DNA of 64,000 nucleotides from Natrinema sp. DC36 (GTDB taxonomy: Archaea; Halobacteriota; Halobacteria; Halobacteriales; Natrialbaceae), in the NCBI RefSeq assembly GCF_020405225.1, contig NZ_CP084472.1, positions 248,001 through 312,000 on the forward strand. The letters run 5' to 3'. A model generated the notes under the pieces. That model was not told the origin of the DNA, made no database searches, and saw only the letters and a list, made by a program, of their open reading frames with translations. Positions within the stretch are counted from its first letter, which is position 1. The number at the start of each line of letters is the position of its first letter. Shown here one piece after another: positions 7,119 to 16,347 of the stretch. The position numbers and the translations under genes are program-made.

Positions 7119-8480
7119 TCAGTTCTCCGCGACCCCAGTGCCGTACTCGTCGGGGTCCTCGTCGGCGCCGTTGTCGTTGGAACCGCCCGCCGCCGCGGAT
7201 GCCGTGAGGCCAGCCGCGCCGGGAAGCCCCATGCCGCTCTTGCCGGTAGCGCGATCGTACTCGCTATCGACGAGGGTGTCTGCCGAGGCCATGAGGTCCT
7301 CGCGGTCGTCCTCCTCGTACTGGTCGGAATTGGCGATGATCTCCTCGACCTTCTGCGCCTTCGTGGCCTCTTCCTGAGCCTGTGCGACGAGATCGCTGGC
7401 GTTGTCCTCGGTGACGAAGCCCTGATCTCGGAGCGCAGAGCCGAGCTCGTCGACGGTCATGTCGCCGAGCGTTTTGTCGTCGCCGCCGTTGTCGGGGTCG
7501 TCGTTGCTGCCGCCATCGCCGCCATCGGAGGCGGCGTTCTCGGCGGCGAGTTCGTACGTCTGGTTGAGTACGTTGTCGTCCATCGCCTCGAGGGACTCCT
7601 TGTCGAAGTCCGCGTTGGCGGTCAGGAACGTGATGTACTGCTCTCGAGTGTTGTCGTCCATGTCAGTTGGATCTGGGTCGTCCGTGGGGGATTCCGCCCC
7701 CGTCGTTTCAGTGTCGGTACTGTTCGCCGTGAGGTCAGACGGTTCCGGAAGTGGGTTTCCGTTCTCGCCTGCGAGGTCGTCCGATCGACCGATATCGAAC
7801 CCGATCGCCTGAAGCGTCCCACGAACCGCAGCGCCGATCGCGCCGTTCGGGGAGTCCTCGAAATCGGGACCGGTGCCCGAGCCGTCGCCGGCCGTCAGTT
7901 GAGAACCGATGTCCGTCTCTTCGGTGTAGGACGCCAGTGCCTGACTCGGGCCCCACTTCGCAGTGTTCGATGGGCTATCGCCCTTCGAGACCACGGAGAG
8001 GTCGAGAAACTCGATGTCCTCGCCGACGTAGGCCTGAACGTCCTCACGGAACTCGCCGAGACGGAATCTCGGGTGGACCGAGACGTCGTAGCTCTCGCCA
8101 CGGACGCCTTTCGCGACGTTCTCGTCGTGGGTACTCGCCTCGTAGCCGACGGCCTGCTGGTCGTCGATCCATCCGGCCTTCGGGACCTTGCCGATCGTCT
8201 CGTCGGTCGGTGGTGGATACTGCGGTCGCCCCTCGTCGTCCGCGGGGTGGTCCGTTGTCAGAGGTTCGTCGGCCTGACTCTCTGCGGCCTTCCGGAGCTC
8301 CTCCGCGGTCATCAGGACTCGCGTCCCGTCGTCCATATGGAGGATGTCACCGGCGGCGACTGCGATACCGGAGAACCGCCACGGCGGGCCGTCCTCGTCC
8401 TCGTCATCGTCGTCTATAGCTGCGGTTAGCCGGGCCGTTCGGGCCGACACCCGCAGGTCATGCATATCGTTGTTCTTCAT
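7119..8480 (-). CDS. Prohead protease fused to scaffold-like region (DUF2213-like)
   Basis: A 453-residue protein. Residues about 1-215 have a protease-like pattern: WRFSGIAVAAGDIL, a His in LTTDHPADDEGR, GKVPKAGWIDDQQAVGYEAS and FLDLSVVSKGDSPSN with a candidate catalytic Ser. This fits DUF2213/prohead protease-type maturation enzymes. Residues about 230-453 are acidic and helical, with a coiled-coil-like VAQAQEEATKAQKVEEIIA, as in scaffolds. The very end is Gly/Ala-rich (GMGLPGAAGLTASAAAGG). One polypeptide probably supplies both capsid maturation and scaffolding. The catalytic residues are inferred. Confidence 0.7.
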   Translation of the reverse strand: MKNNDMHDLRVSARTARLTAAIDDDDEDEDGPPWRFSGIAVAAGDILHMDDGTRVLMTAEELRKAAESQADEPLTTDHPADDEGRPQYPPPTDETIGKVPKAGWIDDQQAVGYEASTHDENVAKGVRGESYDVSVHPRFRLGEFREDVQAYVGEDIEFLDLSVVSKGDSPSNTAKWGPSQALASYTEETDIGSQLTAGDGSGTGPDFEDSPNGAIGAAVRGTLQAIGFDIGRSDDLAGENGNPLPEPSDLTANSTDTETTGAESPTDDPDPTDMDDNTREQYITFLTANADFDKESLEAMDDNVLNQTYELAAENAASDGGDGGSNDDPDNGGDDKTLGDMTVDELGSALRDQGFVTEDNASDLVAQAQEEATKAQKVEEIIANSDQYEEDDREDLMASADTLVDSEYDRATGKSGMGLPGAAGLTASAAAGGSNDNGADEDPDEYGTGVAEN

Positions 8481-8568
8481 GGTTACATCGGCCCAGGCCC
8501 TCGCCCCTCACGCCGACCGCTCTGATCGCGGCGAGCGTGGTGTTGTACGGAGGTCATCGGTCCCGGAA

Positions 8569-9672
8569 CTACGCTGCTATCTGAGTTGGTGAGAAGTGAG
8601 CGACCAGCTCTTGGGCGCCGGCGCCGTCCGTCGACGCGAGCGCCTCGTAGCGCTCACGGGACTCGTCGACGAACGCGCCAGCCCGAAGCATCGTGACGAA
8701 CTCGTGGGGGTGCGCCTCGAGTGCCGCCGCCGCGGCCTCGTTCACGATCGGGATCACCGCGCAGCGACACTGCGGGTGAACCGGTGGCTGGTCTGTCGAT
8801 CCCTCGAATTCATCGAGTTCCCACGGACCGCGCTGGGCGACGGAAGCGCACTGATCGCAGACACGCTGGTCGCCGGCGGTCTGGACCCGGACCTCGGGCT
8901 CGAGGCCGACCGACTCGACGCCCTGCTGCCGGTAGCGCTCGACCGTCGCCTGAGAATGGGCGTTGATCGTCTCGGTCCTCGCGAGCACCGTCGCCCGCGT
9001 CTTCCCGATCTTGTTGACGCGATCGGTGATCCGCCGCGCCATCACGGTCGGGTTGACTCCCTCGCCGATCCCGTCGGCGAGCTCCCGTGTGACCTGCTGG
9101 GCGACCGCGTTGGTGATGCCCTCGAGTTCGGCGTAGTTCCGAGCGAACAGCACGTGCAACTTCCGCTCGTGGACCGGCATCTGGACCAGTTGCTGCGCCG
9201 CTGCAGCATCGGTCGGCTCGATATCGAGGCCGGCCTTCCGGAGGTTCGTGTCAGCGTCTTCGATGCCGCGCTCGTACGCCCGGCGCACCCAGACGTTCTC
9301 GTCGCGATCGATGACCTCGAGGACCTCCGACTCCTGTGCGGTCTGGAGCCACTCCCGGAAGCGCTCGATGCGCTCGCCCGGCGGGACCGTGCTCAGGTCT
9401 GGTGGGTCGTCGGCCGCCCGCAGTTCGACGTCGCGACCCGCGGACGCGAACGTGTCCAGCAACTCCTCGACCTGCGCCTCGGAGAGATCGTCGCTCCGGA
9501 GACCGAAGATGTCCTCCTCGATGACGGCGTCGCGGATCGTGCTGTTGATCCGCCCGAACGCCGCGCGAAGTCGGCGAGCGTAGGTCTGCCGGATCGTCTT
9601 CGTCTTGGTCGGATCCTCCTGCTGAGCATGCAGGTGGTGTCGGTGACCGTCCGAGGAAGGGGCGCTGCTCAT
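8569..9672 (-). CDS. Phage head morphogenesis protein (Mu F/SPP1 gp7-like)
   Basis: A 367-residue protein with the diagnostic C-terminal pattern of the Mu F family. TRATVLARTETINAHSQATV is followed by DQRVCDQCASVAQRGPW and PPVHPQCRCAVIPIVNEA, the HPxCRC metal/structural motif. The N-terminal region is helical and charged. These minor head proteins are packaged with the portal and assist head assembly and DNA ejection. The gene starts 3 bp after the portal gene, the usual pairing. A short His-rich N-terminal part (GHRHHLHAQQ) is unusual. Confidence 0.88.
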   Translation of the reverse strand: MSSAPSSDGHRHHLHAQQEDPTKTKTIRQTYARRLRAAFGRINSTIRDAVIEEDIFGLRSDDLSEAQVEELLDTFASAGRDVELRAADDPPDLSTVPPGERIERFREWLQTAQESEVLEVIDRDENVWVRRAYERGIEDADTNLRKAGLDIEPTDAAAAQQLVQMPVHERKLHVLFARNYAELEGITNAVAQQVTRELADGIGEGVNPTVMARRITDRVNKIGKTRATVLARTETINAHSQATVERYRQQGVESVGLEPEVRVQTAGDQRVCDQCASVAQRGPWELDEFEGSTDQPPVHPQCRCAVIPIVNEAAAAALEAHPHEFVTMLRAGAFVDESRERYEALASTDGAGAQELVAHFSPTQIAA

Positions 9673-9675
9673 GTC

Positions 9676-11142
9676 TCAGTCATCGGCCTCCACGGGACCG
9701 AACTGCGCTTCGAACTGTGCTTCGACCTCCGGATCGGCTTCGTCCAGATCCGGCAGGTCGGAACCCTCGAGGTCAGACGGGAGATCGCCATCCTCGATGA
9801 ACCCGAGTTGCTGCTTGGGAGTCAGGACGCCCGGCGCGACCTGCATCCACGTCTCGAGGACTTCGGCCCGGGTCTTGCGGATATCTGCCTGGTCCGACTC
9901 GGACATCTCCGCCAGCGGCTGCCAGTCGACCTCGTATCTGCCGCCTTGGGGCTCGGTGATCGAGCCGATATCCAGCAGCCGGTCGATGATCGCATGGACG
10001 ATCTGCGGCTCGACGAACTCGTTGCGTCGTTCAGCGATCTTCCCGTACCACTCCTTGAGGTCCTGCGTCGTGGCACGTTCGCCGCTCTCGTTACCTTTCA
10101 GGACGGACTGCGGGAGGCCCGTCTGGGCGCTGATCGCCTCGATGTTCGGATCGATGACCGGCTGCGGATCGATGTCCTCGCCGCCGAGGCTCTTGACGTC
10201 GTCGGCGCCCTGAGTCCGGAGGACATTCTCGAGGCCGTGCTGCCAGCGCTGGAGGTGTTCGCGAAGGTCGTCGCCGTTGTCCTCGAGGTTGAACTCATCC
10301 GAGATGTTGATGTGGATGCCCCACGCAGCGGCCCGATAGACGAGCTGGCCGGCGGCGCCGAGCGTCTTCTCGATATCGATCAGGTTGTTGTAGACTGGCC
10401 TCTGCCGTTCGACACCTCTGAGTTCGTCGTCCAGGAGCTCCTCGCTCGGGATGTGGATGACCCGTTGCCAGTGGACGTCGAGCGTCTCCGGGCCCTGATG
10501 CTCGAAAGCGCCTTCGACCTCATTCTCGTCGCTGAAGTCCAGCGTGTACTCGGTCGGTTCGTTCCAGCGCCCGGATCCAGGACCACCGACCGTGACATCA
10601 TCGACCGACGCTCTCGAGAAAGGACGCAGTCCAGTGAGTTCGGCGCCTTCATCGACGGTCTTCGAGAAGCCATCGGGATCGTCGACGTCGTCGAACTCGA
10701 GGACGAGAACACCGAACTTCCCGATCCCGGCCAGCTTGTCGGCCCGCTTCGCGTAGTGCCACAGGTTCTGGTCATCGATGAGGTCCTGAACGTCGCTCTC
10801 GAACTCTGTCTGGTCGGCGTCGCCTCGAGGATCGTCCTTGTCGTCGATCTTCGGTGGATCGCGCCACGTGGTCGACGGTGGGAGGAACGTGACGGCGTAG
10901 GCGTACGGGTTCCGGAGTGCGAGGGCGAAGAAGTCCTCGACGCTCGGATCCTTATCCCAGTTGAACACCTCGTAGTAGTCCTCGTCGCCGGGGAGGTTCT
11001 CTCCGAGGGACTGCGCCAACGCGAGGCGCATCTGGTACTCCTGCCGGGCCGAGAACCCGTCGTCTTGTGCGACCAGTTCGGCGTCCGAGCCGTCGCCGGC
11101 GGAGCCGTCCGTCTCGTCGGTGTCGGTAGATGTGTCACTCAT
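9676..11142 (-). CDS. Portal protein (DUF1073-like)
   Basis: A 488-residue protein. Portal-type features include FFALALRNPYAYAVTFLPP, ADKLAGIGKFGVLVLEF, VHWQRVIHIPSEELLDDE, and near residue 350 QTGLPQSVLKGNESGERATT followed by KEWYGKIAERRNEFVEPQ. This matches the stem/clip end of DUF1073 (PF06381) portal proteins. The C-terminus is acidic. It stands between the large terminase and the Mu F-like gene, as expected for the dodecameric ring through which DNA enters. The exact Pfam family is from memory of the motif pattern. Confidence 0.85.
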   Translation of the reverse strand: MSDTSTDTDETDGSAGDGSDAELVAQDDGFSARQEYQMRLALAQSLGENLPGDEDYYEVFNWDKDPSVEDFFALALRNPYAYAVTFLPPSTTWRDPPKIDDKDDPRGDADQTEFESDVQDLIDDQNLWHYAKRADKLAGIGKFGVLVLEFDDVDDPDGFSKTVDEGAELTGLRPFSRASVDDVTVGGPGSGRWNEPTEYTLDFSDENEVEGAFEHQGPETLDVHWQRVIHIPSEELLDDELRGVERQRPVYNNLIDIEKTLGAAGQLVYRAAAWGIHINISDEFNLEDNGDDLREHLQRWQHGLENVLRTQGADDVKSLGGEDIDPQPVIDPNIEAISAQTGLPQSVLKGNESGERATTQDLKEWYGKIAERRNEFVEPQIVHAIIDRLLDIGSITEPQGGRYEVDWQPLAEMSESDQADIRKTRAEVLETWMQVAPGVLTPKQQLGFIEDGDLPSDLEGSDLPDLDEADPEVEAQFEAQFGPVEADD

Positions 11143-11160
11143 GGTGATCGTGGTGTCTGG

Positions 11161-12513
11161 TTACCAAGTTCCGCTGCCGCTCTGGCCATCGTCGGGCCCA
11201 GTATGCGTGAGGATCGCATATCGGAGCGCGTCCATCGCGTGATCGTTCTGCTTCAGCGGGTCGTCAGAGTCGCCGCCGTCCTTGTACTGGTACAGATCAA
11301 ACTCGTTGATCACGTTCTGGCAGATCTCACAAACCTGGAACTCGTCACGCACCTCGGAGACCTTCTGGATCCCGGGTGTGACGCTGTTGTCCGCCTTCTT
11401 CGCGTGGAATCCGTCTCGAGACAGATCCTCGATCGAGCGCGGTTCGGCAGGGTCGCAGTAGACCGTGCCCTCGCGCCACCGATCCTGCATCTCCTCGAGC
11501 TCACGGCTCAGGTCGTCGTTGGTGCAGCGGGTCTCGTAGAACTCATCGACGATGTGGTAGGCGTCGCCGGCCCGCCCGACCGCCAGCCCGACCATCGGGT
11601 TTCCGTGACCCCAGTCGACACCGTAGATGAACTCGTCGTACTCGTCGGGGCTCGGATCGTCCCGGAGGATGTGGTCGTTGTCGTCGAACCAGGAGTAGAC
11701 GAGGCCGTCGAACTTCGTGAACTCGCCCTCGACCTCCTGGCGGAAGAACTCACCCTCGTACTCTTCGTCGAGCCGATCGATGTAGTCGTCCGGGTTGTGA
11801 GGGTTGAGCCACGATGGGACACCGAAGACGCCGTGGGTCCCGTTCGCCGTGACAACCTCATACGGATCGGACCGGTGGACGTCGCGATCTTGGTCAGCGT
11901 AGAAGCGCTCGTAGACCCAGTTCTTTCCTTTGGGAGTGGTCGTGACGAACGCGTTGCGGTACTGGCCGACTCGGAGACGTCCGGAAAGGACCTCCCACGC
12001 TCGTTCGGAGACGGCTGCGGCCTCGTCGATCCAGACCCACGAGAGGTTCGGGCCACGAAGGCGCTGGATCTTGCGATCGTTGTCAGCACTCTCGAGGATG
12101 ATCCTTGAGCCGCTCGGTGTATGGATACCGGGTTCTTCCGAGCCCTTCCCACGATACTCCCACGCATCGAGGAGACCGAACTCTCGCATCACGGGAAGGA
12201 TCGCGTTCTTCAGTGCGGGGACTGTCGGCGCGACGATCATCCCGAGCTCGCCAGGGTTCCACTGCTCTGCGTTCGCTACTGATCGGAGGATCCCGGCTGC
12301 GGTCTTCCCGGCGCCGAGACCAGAGACGAAGGCGTGGTTCCGTGCTTCGGACTGGACTGGTGCCAGCCCTTCGGGCCCGGCGAGGAACTCCTCTTGTGGA
12401 GCGACGTCCGTGTCTTGGTGGTAGTAGGGCCGAACTGCCTGTCTATCTTCGCCCCGCCCATATCTCGAGTGAGACGGCTCGGGGAACTGATCGGTGTAGG
12501 AGGACGCTGCCAT
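11161..12513 (-). CDS. Terminase large subunit
   Basis: A 450-residue packaging motor. The ATPase domain has a Walker A-like loop FVSGLGAGKTAAG near residue 65, a Walker B WVWIDEAAAVSER near residue 160 and a coupling motif FVTTTPKGKNWVYE. The nuclease domain shows YGVDWGHGNPMVGLAVG near residue 290, YCDPAEPRSIEDL and a final acidic residue in NDHAMDALRYAIL. All key residues are present, so the enzyme looks intact. Its start lies 13 bp downstream of the small subunit stop. Confidence 0.95.
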   Translation of the reverse strand: MAASSYTDQFPEPSHSRYGRGEDRQAVRPYYHQDTDVAPQEEFLAGPEGLAPVQSEARNHAFVSGLGAGKTAAGILRSVANAEQWNPGELGMIVAPTVPALKNAILPVMREFGLLDAWEYRGKGSEEPGIHTPSGSRIILESADNDRKIQRLRGPNLSWVWIDEAAAVSERAWEVLSGRLRVGQYRNAFVTTTPKGKNWVYERFYADQDRDVHRSDPYEVVTANGTHGVFGVPSWLNPHNPDDYIDRLDEEYEGEFFRQEVEGEFTKFDGLVYSWFDDNDHILRDDPSPDEYDEFIYGVDWGHGNPMVGLAVGRAGDAYHIVDEFYETRCTNDDLSRELEEMQDRWREGTVYCDPAEPRSIEDLSRDGFHAKKADNSVTPGIQKVSEVRDEFQVCEICQNVINEFDLYQYKDGGDSDDPLKQNDHAMDALRYAILTHTGPDDGQSGSGTW

Positions 12514-12526
12514 GAGCTATGGGATT

Positions 12527-13495
<969 letters not shown>

Positions 13496-13567
13496 CCAGT
13501 AGAAGAACCGCACAGTTTCTTTTCTAGTGCAATTTCTCAACAACAAAGGTTATGTGGGTGTTCCTTA

Positions 13568-13581
13568 TACACCGTGGTGTA
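13568..13581. promoter_or_regulatory. Palindromic operator candidate TACACC-GT-GGTGTA
   Basis: A perfect 6-bp inverted repeat with a 2-nt spacer lies 65 bp upstream of the winged-helix gene at 13647, just after a TTATA-like stretch. Its position suits autoregulation by that protein. It also resembles the GGTGTTG iterons near 21.8 kb, though it is not identical. Confidence 0.4.
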
Positions 13582-13646
13582 CTCTGCTGAAGTCGCGACG
13601 TGAGACATGGTCGGTTAACAGCGTGTAGGTGCAGTACGCAGACATC

Positions 13647-14000
13647 ATGAAGCCGCATACACAGACCCCACAGGACACAGAGACCGGTACACCGAACATT
13701 TCCAATACAGAGCTGTTTGCCGCCTTTGCAGCAGAACGGCGGCAGTATGCGCTTATTTATCTCGCTCAGAAACCAGCGGCGATCTACATCGGTGACCTTG
13801 CCGAATACATCTCGATCAAGGAGAACAACCCATCATACGATTGGTATCAGCGTATTCTCGTTGACCTTCACCACCGACACCTTCCATACCTGTGTGATGT
13901 TGGTCTCGTCCACTACGAGGAGGAAACTGAGCTCCTGGAACTAGCAGTCGATCGGGATGTAGTTTCCCCGTTCCTGGAACTCACTGTACACGCCGAATAA
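13647..14000 (+). CDS. DUF7344-like winged-helix regulator
   Basis: A 117-residue plus-strand protein; the longer GTG-started frame from 13629 is less likely than MKPHTQ at 13647. The pattern ELFAAFAAERRQYALIYLAQ, AAIYIGDLAEYISIKEN, QRILVDLHHRHLPYLCDVG and LVHYEEETELLEL matches the haloarchaeal winged-helix type now called DUF7344: a helix with R-R near the start, then the LHH-HLP-L recognition region and a wing. Such proteins often act as repressors in haloviruses. It lies in an AT-rich segment opposite in direction to the late genes. A lysogeny-control role is plausible but unproven. Confidence 0.7.
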   Translation: MKPHTQTPQDTETGTPNISNTELFAAFAAERRQYALIYLAQKPAAIYIGDLAEYISIKENNPSYDWYQRILVDLHHRHLPYLCDVGLVHYEEETELLELAVDRDVVSPFLELTVHAE

Positions 14001-14165
14001 GTACTTACTGCGCTGGTGAGTGCAGTCAAGAACATCCCGGCGTCGTGATTTTCGATAAACTCGAGCGATTACGGGGACATCGTCCACGGTCTCGAAGCCA
14101 GCCTCCTCGAGTGCCTTGGCTATCGTTGGGCCGATGCCGTCGATGTCGGTAAGGTCCTCGGTCAT
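13941..14165 (-). pseudogene. Truncated helix-hairpin-helix fragment similar to the TerS N-terminus
   Basis: The first 30 residues, LTDIDGIGPTIAKALEEAGF and ETVDDV, closely match the N-terminus of the terminase small subunit at 13078. Beyond VDDV the similarity stops. The remaining frame (VIARVYRKSRRRD and on) runs antisense into the end of the winged-helix gene and looks random. The start is 3 bp after the membrane protein gene, so it still sits in an operon. The likely origin is recombination or insertion that left a partial copy. Whether the 74-residue product is made is unknown. Confidence 0.6.
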
Positions 14166-14167
14166 GG

Positions 14168-14488
14168 TCAGTCGTCCTCGGTGTCCTCTTTCGACTTGCC
14201 GCCGTCAGTGAGCGTGACCGCGTTGAGAGCTCGCTTGACTTCGAAGTCCCACATCTTCCCGAGGACGGTGAACACGATCGCGGTCGTTCCGATGACGATC
14301 TCGTAACGCGCCGGATCGGCCCCGGTGAACATCGGTCCGAGGACGATCGCCGCCCAGACGATGAATAGGGCGAGCGTGCCAATCGTCCGTTCGAGTGTCT
14401 CGTCGTCAGGCATCAGCGTCCTCCCCAGGCAGATGAATTCGATTTTCGCGCGCTCCAGCGGATCGGACTTCTTTGGTTTCGTCGACAT
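14168..14488 (-). CDS. Small two-helix membrane protein, holin-like
   Basis: A 106-residue protein starting MSTKPKKSDPLERAKIEF; the longer frame upstream to 14629 is an arginine-rich shadow. Two hydrophobic segments, IGTLALFIVWAAIVLGPMF and IVIGTTAIVFTVLGKMW, are joined by a short polar loop. The tail is charged (GGKSKEDTEDD). Two membrane helices with charged ends, next to the packaging genes, fit a holin-like role. That is an inference, as no family is clearly recognised. Confidence 0.6.
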   Translation of the reverse strand: MSTKPKKSDPLERAKIEFICLGRTLMPDDETLERTIGTLALFIVWAAIVLGPMFTGADPARYEIVIGTTAIVFTVLGKMWDFEVKRALNAVTLTDGGKSKEDTEDD

Positions 14489-14496
14489 GGCATCTA

Positions 14497-15096
14497 TCAG
14501 GCCTCGATCGGGTCGGCGATCTCCTCGATGACGTGGTTCAGGTCGAGATCGAACGCCACCATGACGACACCTGTCTCGACGTCCATCGTCTCGCCGCGGT
14601 AGTGATCGTGCCACTGGTCGGGACGCCACGACGTCGCCTCCTCGTGGGCGGTGATCATGGTGCCATCGTCGGTCTCGAACAGTCGGACGTGGACCTGCCG
14701 TGGACGAAGGAAGTGCGGCGCACCGTGGAACGGGGCGGGTCCCTCGTAGCGCGCCCAGCTGGCGACCTCCGGTCGACCGAGCCAGTCACGGGCGAAGCTC
14801 GCCAGCGGTTGGGGTTCGTAGCCGGCGTCGGCGAGGTCCTCGAGGACAGCTTCCGGTGACCGATGGACGATATCGACCACCTGGTTGGTGCCGATCTCGG
14901 TCTCGGCGTAGAGGTCCTCGTCGTGTCGTTGGAACAGTCGGTGCAAGAGCGGGATCGCGTGTCGCCGAAGCGGGCCCCAGAAACGAGCCCGATTGTTGAA
15001 GAGGTGCTCGCCGGCGTAGAGCCGACCGAGTACCAGGAGCGACACGATAGCGACGCCGCCGAGGTAGACGGCGTGGTCTGGGAGTGTTTCGATCAT
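14497..15096 (-). CDS. Hypothetical viral membrane-anchored protein
   Basis: A 199-residue protein starting MIETLPDHAVYLGGVAIVSL, with one N-terminal membrane segment (AVYLGGVAIVSLLVLGRLYA). A soluble region follows with VVDIVHRSPEAVLEDLADAG, PAPFHGAPHFLRPRQVHVRL and HDHYRGETMDVETGVVMV. The winged-helix-like part and many His/Arg residues suggest a structured domain. An in-frame extension begins at 15288 (MARRCPCPAGLKG) but looks arginine/proline-rich and non-coding, so the ATG at 15096 is preferred. It lies in the putative lysis/late-control group. The function is unknown. Confidence 0.6.
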   Translation of the reverse strand: MIETLPDHAVYLGGVAIVSLLVLGRLYAGEHLFNNRARFWGPLRRHAIPLLHRLFQRHDEDLYAETEIGTNQVVDIVHRSPEAVLEDLADAGYEPQPLASFARDWLGRPEVASWARYEGPAPFHGAPHFLRPRQVHVRLFETDDGTMITAHEEATSWRPDQWHDHYRGETMDVETGVVMVAFDLDLNHVIEEIADPIEA

Positions 15097-15298
15097 GGGT
15101 GGTGTATGAAAAACGGGTGCGCCGGGTCTCGTCCGAGAGGCTTTTTGCCGAATCCCGGCGCGGGTCGGGACGGACCGTGGGATCTCTAACAGTCGCGGTG
15201 TGCCAGCCGCCCCGAAGCGAGTGACAGCGGGAGCGAGAGCGATACTGATCCCCTTCAGCCCGGCGGGGCAGGGGCAACGCCGGGCCACATCGGGGACG

Positions 15299-15481
15299 TT
15301 ATCGAGGTCGGACGTTCGCTCGGCCGGTCGAGATCGTCGTGCCGTCGGCGTCGACGACGATCTCCGAACGCGGCTCGCCCCAGGTGGGCGTCCATCGGAC
15401 TTCGTCGACGACGCCCTGGACGGCGCGACCGGCGAAGCGGACCTCCACCGGCAGCCCCTCGTCGATCGGCTGGACCGTCAT
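15299..15481 (-). CDS. 60-residue beta-rich viral protein
   Basis: A compact protein, MTVQPIDEGLPVEVRFAGRA, VQGVVDEVRWTPTWGEPR and SEIVVDADGTTISTGRANV, that looks like a small beta-barrel. Its ATG overlaps the stop of the zinc protein by 4 bp. The 200 bp between its stop and the next gene's preferred start contain no convincing frame. No function is known. Confidence 0.55.
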   Translation of the reverse strand: MTVQPIDEGLPVEVRFAGRAVQGVVDEVRWTPTWGEPRSEIVVDADGTTISTGRANVRPR

Positions 15482-16179
15482 AGGACCACCGCCGATGCGA
15501 AGGCTTCGCGGGTCGACTCGCCCTCGAGGACGGCCTCGAACAGTCGCTCCCGATCGACGCGGACGTCGGTCTTCTCCTCAGCTCGGAGGGTATCGACAGC
15601 GAGTGTCAGGTAATGGGCAGTCGTGAATGGGAGCCGTTTGCGGAGTGTCTCCGACTCGTGCTTGTGATCAGTCTGCCCGCACCGGCAGATCGTGCCCGTC
15701 GGAACCGGTTCGTCAGCTCGAATCGACGACTCGAGCGGGTTCCGGAAGTCGCGGTAGGTGCCGACGTTGTAGGTATCGCCGTCGTACTCGAAGACGTAGA
15801 CCGGATCGTGGCCGTCCTCGAAGTCGAGATCGGGGAGATCCGGCTCATCGTCATCGTCGTCCTGGACGACACTCGATTTCACGCCGAACTCGCCATGATC
15901 GGTGACGTGTTCCCAGCCGATCGCCGCATCGGTGATCGACTTCCCTGCGGAATTGCGTTCCGGGGGCTTTTCGATCTCCTTGAGCTGCCGGCCGCACGTC
16001 GAGCAGAAGCGGTGATCGTGCTCGAGCGTCTCGAAGAAGTCGCCTGCACGCTTCTCGCGGCGGTGTTCGGTGTGGCATTCCGGCGAACAGAACGAGCCCG
16101 CAGTGGCGGGGAGGATAAACTGATCGCCGCACTGTCCGCACTCGACGCTCTGGGGTGGGGTGGATGTGTGGACAGACAT
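15478..16179 (-). CDS. Zinc-finger viral protein
   Basis: A 233-residue protein starting MSVHTSTPPQSVECGQCG; nine extra residues upstream are possible. It has several Cys pairs: CGQC with CSPEC (a MYM/FCS-like knuckle), HRFCSTCGRQLKE, and later TICRCGQTDHKH. A strongly acidic stretch QDDDDDEPDLPDLDFEDG divides the zinc part from a C-terminal domain with RLPFTTAHYLTLAVDTLRAE and VDRERLFEAVLEGES. A nucleic-acid-binding or regulatory role is likely. It lies at the left edge of the AT-rich kinase segment. Confidence 0.65.
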   Translation of the reverse strand: MSVHTSTPPQSVECGQCGDQFILPATAGSFCSPECHTEHRREKRAGDFFETLEHDHRFCSTCGRQLKEIEKPPERNSAGKSITDAAIGWEHVTDHGEFGVKSSVVQDDDDDEPDLPDLDFEDGHDPVYVFEYDGDTYNVGTYRDFRNPLESSIRADEPVPTGTICRCGQTDHKHESETLRKRLPFTTAHYLTLAVDTLRAEEKTDVRVDRERLFEAVLEGESTREAFASAVVL

Positions 16180-16347
16180 GGCTATGGGATCCCGGGCCGC
16201 TACCAACGACCCCAGGAGAAACGGGTTACTATTTGGTATGGTGACTATGGATCTTAAACCGTAAGAAAGTAGCAGGCTCTTCTACTTTATAGATGAGATA
16301 GTCTTACTTAAGAGACAGTTTTCCGGTCTACAATAGGATAGATACAC

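Noticed and set aside
8483-8557. 24-codon minus-strand frame between the protease/scaffold and Mu F-like genes
   Set aside because: It is too short and Arg/Gly-rich with no distinctive pattern; kept out as a gene.
8596-12108. A 1170-codon open frame on the plus strand opposite the portal and terminase genes
   Set aside because: It mirrors the codon structure of the real minus-strand genes in a high-GC genome and spans three of them. The composition is Arg/Asp/Leu-biased with no domain pattern, and its partner frames are clearly TerL, portal and Mu F-like proteins.
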